The position numbers and the translations under genes are program-made. Of a DNA stretch of 64,000 bases, positions 59,733 to 64,000 are shown in pieces; within the stretch, counting starts at the first letter, position 1, and each line of letters begins with the position of its first letter. This stretch comes from Cognatilysobacter tabacisoli (GTDB taxonomy: Bacteria > Pseudomonadota > Gammaproteobacteria > Xanthomonadales > Xanthomonadaceae): NCBI RefSeq assembly GCF_003586305.1, contig NZ_QXJI01000001.1:434001-498000 (forward strand), written 5' to 3'. The notes below the pieces were generated by a model that was given only the letters and a program-made list of their open reading frames with translations, made no database searches and was not told the origin of the DNA.

Positions 59733-60454
59733 TTCGCGCCGTCCGTTCGCACGGTGAGCGCGTCGAAAGTGGTCGCGTCGACGGGGCGGAACCGCACCCG
59801 GTCGCCCGGGAACAGCAGGCTCGGCGCCGCGCGCTGGGGGTCGAACAGCACGCAGGGGGTGCGGCCGATCAGCCGCCAGCCGCCCGGGCTTTCGCGCGGG
59901 TAGATGCCGGTCTGCGCGCCGCCGATCGCGACGCTGCCGGCCGGCACGCGCGTGCGCGGCGTGGCCAGTCGCGGCAGCGCCAGCGCCGGGTCGAGTCCCG
60001 ACAGGTACGGGAATCCGGGGGCGAACCCGATCATCGCGACGGTGTAGATCGGCGCGGCGTGCCGTGCGACCAGTTCGTCGGCGTCGAGGCCGAGTTCGCG
60101 CGCCGCGGCGGCGAGGTCCGGGCCGGCGTCGCCGCCGTACAGCACCGGGATCTCGATCGCGCTGCGCGCTCCGCCGGTCCCTGGCGCGGCGACCGCGCCG
60201 GCGGCGACGTGCGTGGCGACCCAGTCGCGGGCGGCCGGAGGATCGATCTGCAGCGGGTCGACGAACACCGCCAGGCTCGCGTACGCCGGCACGACGTCGC
60301 GCAGCCACGGCGGCGCGTTGCCGCGCAGGCGCGCGGCGAGTGCGTGCACGGCGGCGTTGGTGGCCGCGTCGATGGACGTGCCGAGCGTCACCAGCCACGC
60401 GTCGTCGGCCAGCGCCTCGATCCGCGGCGGAGAGGCCGGCACGGCGTTGCCCAT
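59729..60454 (-). CDS. pxpB: 5-oxoprolinase subunit PxpB (carboxyltransferase domain, subunit 1)
   Basis: A 241-residue protein with the KipI/PxpB blocks YASLAVFVDP, IEIPVLYGGDAGPDL, IGFAPGFPYLSGLDP and QTGIYPRESPGGWRLIGRTP. Its ATG overlaps the stop of the HIT gene by one base (TGATG) and its stop overlaps pxpC. Working complex as for PxpA and PxpC. Confidence 0.94.
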   Translation of the reverse strand: MGNAVPASPPRIEALADDAWLVTLGTSIDAATNAAVHALAARLRGNAPPWLRDVVPAYASLAVFVDPLQIDPPAARDWVATHVAAGAVAAPGTGGARSAIEIPVLYGGDAGPDLAAAARELGLDADELVARHAAPIYTVAMIGFAPGFPYLSGLDPALALPRLATPRTRVPAGSVAIGGAQTGIYPRESPGGWRLIGRTPCVLFDPQRAAPSLLFPGDRVRFRPVDATTFDALTVRTDGAK

Positions 60455-60882
60455 CAGGCGAATGCGGCGCCCAGGCGCTCGATCGTCCGGATCAGATGCT
60501 CGGGCTCGTACGGCCGCGCGGTGGCCATGCCCCACACCGGCCGGGGCCAGGCGATGTCGTCGCGGAACCGGGCAATCACGTGCACGTGCAGCTGCGGCAC
60601 GAGGTTGCCGAGCGCGGCGACGTTGAGCTTGTGCGGCTCGAACAGCTGCTGCAGCACGCGGCTGGCGGTGGCGATCTCGGCCATCAGCGCGGCCTGCTGG
60701 TTCGGGTCGAGATCGATCAGTTCGGTCGCGTCGACCACGCGCGGCACGAGGATCAGCCACGGGTGGTTGCTGTCGTCCATCAATCGCACGTCGCACAGCG
60801 GCAGGTGCGCGACCGGGTGGGTGTCGTCGGCCAGCTGCGGGTGGAGCTCGAAGCGGCCGGCGGGCGGGGTCTGCAGGGTCAC
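60454..60882 (-). CDS. HIT-family protein
   Basis: A 142-residue protein starting at GTG 60882. The HIT motif reads QLHVHVI (His99, His101), with Gln in place of the first of the usual three His. PWLILVPRVVDATELIDL is the family's N-terminal strand pair. Probably a nucleotide hydrolase or transferase. It is joined to pxpB by a TGATG overlap and lies nine bases after the dienelactone-hydrolase-like gene. Its link to 5-oxoproline is unclear. Confidence 0.88.
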   Translation of the reverse strand: MTLQTPPAGRFELHPQLADDTHPVAHLPLCDVRLMDDSNHPWLILVPRVVDATELIDLDPNQQAALMAEIATASRVLQQLFEPHKLNVAALGNLVPQLHVHVIARFRDDIAWPRPVWGMATARPYEPEHLIRTIERLGAAFA

Positions 60883-60891
60883 GGCGGGGCC

Positions 60892-61560
60892 TCAATAGGC
60901 CGGGCGCAGCGCCCGGCGCAGGAAGGACAGGGTGCGCTCGAGCGCGAGTTCGGCGCTCGTGCGGTGGTAGTCGTCGCGCTGGTCGCAGTTGAAGCCGTGC
61001 CCGGCGGGGTACACGTGCAGCTCGGCTTCCGGGTGGCGCTCGCGGTGCAGGTCGACGACCGACGCCGGGATGCTGGGATCGTGCTCGCCGAAGTGGAACA
61101 GCATCGGCGCGTCGAGCGCTTCGTCGATGAACTGCGCGGTGCGCGCCCCGTAGTAGCTGACCGCCGGCAGCGACAGCCGGGTGTTGGCCAGGTACGCCGC
61201 GGTGCCGCCCCAGCAGTAGCCGACCACGCCGACGCCGCCGTCGGCCTGCAGCACCGCGGCCGCCGCGGCGATGTCCTCGAGCGCGCGCTCGAAGCCCAGC
61301 CGGTCGACCAGATCCTTGCCGCGGCGGACGCCGTCGGCGTCGTACGCCAGCTGCACGTCGTGCTCGAAGTGGTCGAAGAACGCCGGCGCCAGCGCCACGT
61401 AGCCGTGCGCGGCGAACTCGGTGCAGACCGCGCGGATGTGGGCGTTGACGCCGAAGATCTCCTGCACGACCACCAGCGCGCCCTTCGGCGGGATCGCCGG
61501 GTCGGCGCGCCAGGCGCGGATGCGCCCGGTCGGGGTCTCGAGCGACAGCCACTGGCTCAT
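60892..61560 (-). CDS. Dienelactone hydrolase-family protein
   Basis: A 222-residue alpha/beta hydrolase of the DLH type, with nucleophile Cys116 (GYCWGG), Asp161 (GEHDPSIP), His188 (GHGFNCD) and Glu34 (QEIFGVN) that contacts the Cys in known DLH. ATG 61560 starts it. It is the first gene of the minus-strand operon ending in pcp. The natural substrate may be a lactone or ester other than dienelactone. Confidence 0.92.
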   Translation of the reverse strand: MSQWLSLETPTGRIRAWRADPAIPPKGALVVVQEIFGVNAHIRAVCTEFAAHGYVALAPAFFDHFEHDVQLAYDADGVRRGKDLVDRLGFERALEDIAAAAAVLQADGGVGVVGYCWGGTAAYLANTRLSLPAVSYYGARTAQFIDEALDAPMLFHFGEHDPSIPASVVDLHRERHPEAELHVYPAGHGFNCDQRDDYHRTSAELALERTLSFLRRALRPAY

Positions 61561-61642
61561 GCCGATGCACCGCGGGGGGATGCGCGGATGGTACGCCTGA
61601 CGCCGGTTACCCGGCAGCCGGCGGGGCGGTCGGCGCGGCCGG

Positions 61643-61648
61643 TATAAT
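61643..61648 (+). promoter_or_regulatory. Consensus -10 element upstream of rimO
   Basis: A perfect TATAAT, rare in this GC-rich sequence, lies about 100 bases before the rimO ATG. No good -35 is visible at 16-18 bases spacing, so it may use activator help or an extended contact. The intervening leader is GC-rich. Confidence 0.45.
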
Positions 61649-61750
61649 CGCGCGCTTTCCCGCCGACGCCGCCCGGGCCCGCCCACGCTGGCCAGCCCCG
61701 GCGCCGCCGGCTGCCTGCTGTCCCGCGCCCCAGTCGTCCGGTCGTCCCCC

Positions 61751-63121
61751 ATGTCCCTGCAGAACAAGCCGTTGAACGTCGGCAAAGTCGGCTTCGTCAG
61801 CCTCGGTTGCCCGAAGGCGCTGGTCGATTCCGAACGCATCCTCACCCAGCTGAAGGTCGAAGGCTACGACATCGTGCCCAGCTACGACGACGCCGACGTG
61901 GTCGTGGTCAACACCTGCGGCTTCATCGACTCGGCGGTGGCCGAATCGCTCGACGCGATCGGCGAGGCGATGGCCGAGAACGGCAAGGTCATCGTCACCG
62001 GGTGCCTGGGCAAGCGCGCCGAGCTGATCCGCGAGACCCACCCGGGCGTGCTGTCGATCAGCGGCCCGCAGGACTACCAGAGCGTGATGGGCGCCGTGCA
62101 CGTGGCGCTGCCGCCGAAGCACGATCCGTTCGTCGACCTGGTCCCGCGCCGCGCTGCCGACAACGACGCCGACATCGGAATCAAGCTGACGCCGAAGCAC
62201 TACGCGTACCTGAAGATTTCCGAGGGCTGCAACCACCGCTGCAGCTTCTGCATCATCCCGTCGATGCGCGGCGACCTGGTCAGCCGCCCGGTCGACGAGG
62301 TCCTGCGCGAAGCCGAGAAGCTGGCGATGGGCGGGGTCAAGGAGCTGCTGGTGATCTCGCAGGACACCTCGGCCTATGGCGTCGACCTGAAGTACGCGCC
62401 GCGCACGTGGCGCGGTCGCGAATACCAGACCCGGATGAAGGCCTTGTGCGAAGGGCTGTCCGAGCTTGGCCTGTGGACGCGGCTGCACTACGTGTACCCG
62501 TACCCGCACGTCGACGACATCATCCCGCTGATGGCGGACGGCAAGCTGCTGCCGTACCTCGACATCCCGTTCCAGCACGCCAGTCCGCGCGTGCTGAAGC
62601 TGATGAAGCGGCCCGGCGCGGTCGACAAGACGCTCGAGCGCATCCAGCGCTGGCGCGCGACGTGCCCGGAGCTGACGATCCGCAGCACGTTCATCGTCGG
62701 GTTTCCCGGCGAGACCGACGCCGAGTTCGAACAGCTGCTCGACTTCCTCGACGAGGCCCAACTCGACCGCGTCGGCGCGTTCGCGTACTCGCCGGTCGAC
62801 GGCGCGACCGCCAACGCGCTGCCCGACCCGGTGCCGGAGGAGGTCAAGCAGGAGCGCCTGGCACGCTTCATGGAGCGCCAGGCCGACATTTCGGCCGCGC
62901 GGCTCGAGGCCAAGGTCGGCACCGTGCAGCGCTGCCTCGTCGACGCACTCGACGGGGAGCTGGCGATCGCCCGCTCGATGGCCGACGCGCCGGAAATCGA
63001 CGGACTGGTGCAGGTCCAGAACGGCTTCGAGGCCGGGCTGAGGCCGGGCGAGTTCGTCGACGTGACGATCATGGGCAGCGACGAGCACGACCTGTACGGC
63101 GAGGTCGATTTCCGCGACTGA
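61751..63121 (+). CDS. rimO: Ribosomal protein S12 methylthiotransferase RimO
   Basis: A 456-residue radical-SAM enzyme. The N-terminal MTTase domain has cluster Cys20, Cys56 and Cys85 (SLGCPK, NTCGF, TGCLG). The radical-SAM motif CNHRCSFC holds Cys160, Cys164 and Cys167. A C-terminal TRAM domain (about 390-456) ends in [19 protein letters not shown] is typical of RimO rather than MiaB. It adds a methylthio group to the conserved Asp of ribosomal protein S12. Confidence 0.96.
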   Translation: MSLQNKPLNVGKVGFVSLGCPKALVDSERILTQLKVEGYDIVPSYDDADVVVVNTCGFIDSAVAESLDAIGEAMAENGKVIVTGCLGKRAELIRETHPGVLSISGPQDYQSVMGAVHVALPPKHDPFVDLVPRRAADNDADIGIKLTPKHYAYLKISEGCNHRCSFCIIPSMRGDLVSRPVDEVLREAEKLAMGGVKELLVISQDTSAYGVDLKYAPRTWRGREYQTRMKALCEGLSELGLWTRLHYVYPYPHVDDIIPLMADGKLLPYLDIPFQHASPRVLKLMKRPGAVDKTLERIQRWRATCPELTIRSTFIVGFPGETDAEFEQLLDFLDEAQLDRVGAFAYSPVDGATANALPDPVPEEVKQERLARFMERQADISAARLEAKVGTVQRCLVDALDGELAIARSMADAPEIDGLVQVQNGFEAGLRPGEFVDVTIMGSDEHDLYGEVDFRD

Positions 63122-63191
63122 GGTCGCGCTGCGGCACGGCGGCGAAGCGCCGCCGGTGGCAAACCGCGCCGTTCGTGGTACATCGCTGCGC

Positions 63192-64000
63192 ATGCCGACA
63201 ATCCCCCGCCGCTGGCTGCCTGCCCTGCTGCTCGCCGCCTGCGCATGCGGGTGGGCGAGCGCGCAGGCGCCGGTATCGAACGCGCCCGCCGGGGCGGGAC
63301 GTGCTCCCGCGGCGGCGCCGGAGTTCCGCTCGCTCGGGCAGAGCCGCACGTTCCAGAGCGAGGTCGTCACCGAAGTCCTGCGGGACCGGGTCGGCTTCCT
63401 GTGGGTCGGCACGCGCGAGGGTCTGTTCCTCCACGACGGCCAGCGCTTCCGCAAGTTCGAGCACGCCGTGCAGGACGACACGTCCCTGTCGAGCAACGGC
63501 GTGCGCTCGCTGTTCGAGGACGACCGCGGGCGCCTGTGGGTGGCGACGATCACGGGCGGGCTGAACCTGCTCGATCGCGCAAGCTGGCGCTTTCGCCACT
63601 GGCGCACCGACGCGCCCGCCGGCCGCGGGCCCAGTCACGACGGGGTGTTCGCGCTCGCGCAGGGCGACGGCGGTCGCCTGTGGGTCGGGACGCAAGCCGG
63701 CCTCGACCTCTTCGACCCGGCCACGGACCGCTTCCGGAAGGTGGCGCTCGGCAAAGGCGGCGAGTTCGTGATGGCGCTGCTGCGCGACCGTCGCGGACGG
63801 CTGTGGGTCGGCACGTTTGGCGGCGGCCTGTTCCGAAGCGATGACGGCTCGCGTTTCGTCCGCGTCGATCGCAGCGCCGATGGCGCGCCGGTGCCGACCG
63901 ACGTGTTCACGCTCGAGCAGGACGTGCGCGGCCAGGTGTGGGTCGGTACCCGAGGCGGCCTGTACCGGGTCGGCGCGGACGGGGCGACACTGCATGCGGC
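63192..64000 (+). CDS. Exported two-component-regulator-type beta-propeller protein (partial, cut by window end)
   Basis: Frame open from ATG 63192 to the last base, about 269 residues with no stop. The signal peptide (residues 1-25, PALLLAACACGWASA) could be either type I or lipoprotein-like. At least five Reg_prop repeats of the form LWVGT..GL follow (GFLWVGTREGLFLHDG, GRLWVATITGGLNLLD, GRLWVGTQAGLDLFDP, GRLWVGTFGGGLFRSD, GQVWVGTRGGLYRV). Such N-terminal propellers usually precede a Y_Y_Y domain, membrane helix and a histidine kinase, GGDEF or DNA-binding output beyond the window. Confidence 0.85.
   Translation, partial: MPTIPRRWLPALLLAACACGWASAQAPVSNAPAGAGRAPAAAPEFRSLGQSRTFQSEVVTEVLRDRVGFLWVGTREGLFLHDGQRFRKFEHAVQDDTSLSSNGVRSLFEDDRGRLWVATITGGLNLLDRASWRFRHWRTDAPAGRGPSHDGVFALAQGDGGRLWVGTQAGLDLFDPATDRFRKVALGKGGEFVMALLRDRRGRLWVGTFGGGLFRSDDGSRFVRVDRSADGAPVPTDVFTLEQDVRGQVWVGTRGGLYRVGADGATLHA

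Overview
The window is very GC-rich chromosomal DNA, densely coding on both strands with short intergenic gaps. Gene content points to a gammaproteobacterium of the Xanthomonadales (Lysobacter/Luteimonas-like). Clues are an apbC-(protease)-dcd order, a large TonB-dependent receptor, many signal-peptide or lipobox proteins, secreted peptidases and several small families common in that group. This placement is inference from gene families; no rRNA or tRNA gene was found to anchor it. I see no phage, plasmid backbone, insertion sequence or CRISPR array.

Layout. 1-7.9 kb: end of a membrane protein, a small membrane protein, a compositionally distinct FG-GAP repeat protein, a class II UvrA-like ATPase, a Nei/Fpg glycosylase and a lipoprotein M19 dipeptidase. 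7.9-8.2 kb: three REP-like palindromic repeats. 8.2-18 kb: a DUF305+LVIVD-repeat exported protein, a periplasmic amidohydrolase, lipoproteins, a DUF2892 protein under an FNR-like box, a serine beta-lactamase-fold hydrolase, a GFA-like protein, an acyltransferase and a VOC protein. 18-26 kb: two ABC-2 type exporters, each an ATPase/permease pair with overlapping start and stop, a CPBP protease, a lipoprotein PQQ-type sugar dehydrogenase and a cytochrome b561 under a second FNR-like box. 26-36 kb: a divergent SDR/LysR pair, VOC proteins, a PAS-GGDEF diguanylate cyclase, a DUF885 lipoprotein and a BrkB/DUF72 pair. 36-43 kb: a TRIC-like channel, a Tat-exported class V aminotransferase-fold enzyme, and a three-gene run of SGNH hydrolase, single-pass protein and an enlarged Lnt-like acyltransferase. 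43-49 kb: methyltransferase, CHRD protein, M14 carboxypeptidase, GhrA, DUF6445 and DUF2147 proteins. 49-55.5 kb: TonB receptor, ApbC, secreted S8 protease, Dcd. 55.5-61.6 kb: an eight-gene minus-strand operon centred on 5-oxoproline (pyroglutamate) use. 61.7-64 kb: rimO and the start of a secreted beta-propeller sensor cut by the window edge.

The clearest functional theme is peptide scavenging. Exported proteases and peptidases (S8, DUF885, M19) and a soluble M14 enzyme would release peptides and amino acids, the TonB receptor may take up larger ligands, and Pcp plus PxpABC with the DUF969/DUF979 membrane pair would convert N-terminal pyroglutamate to glutamate. A second theme is respiratory or oxygen-linked control: two unlinked genes carry almost identical FNR/ANR-type boxes at nearly the same distance from their start codons.
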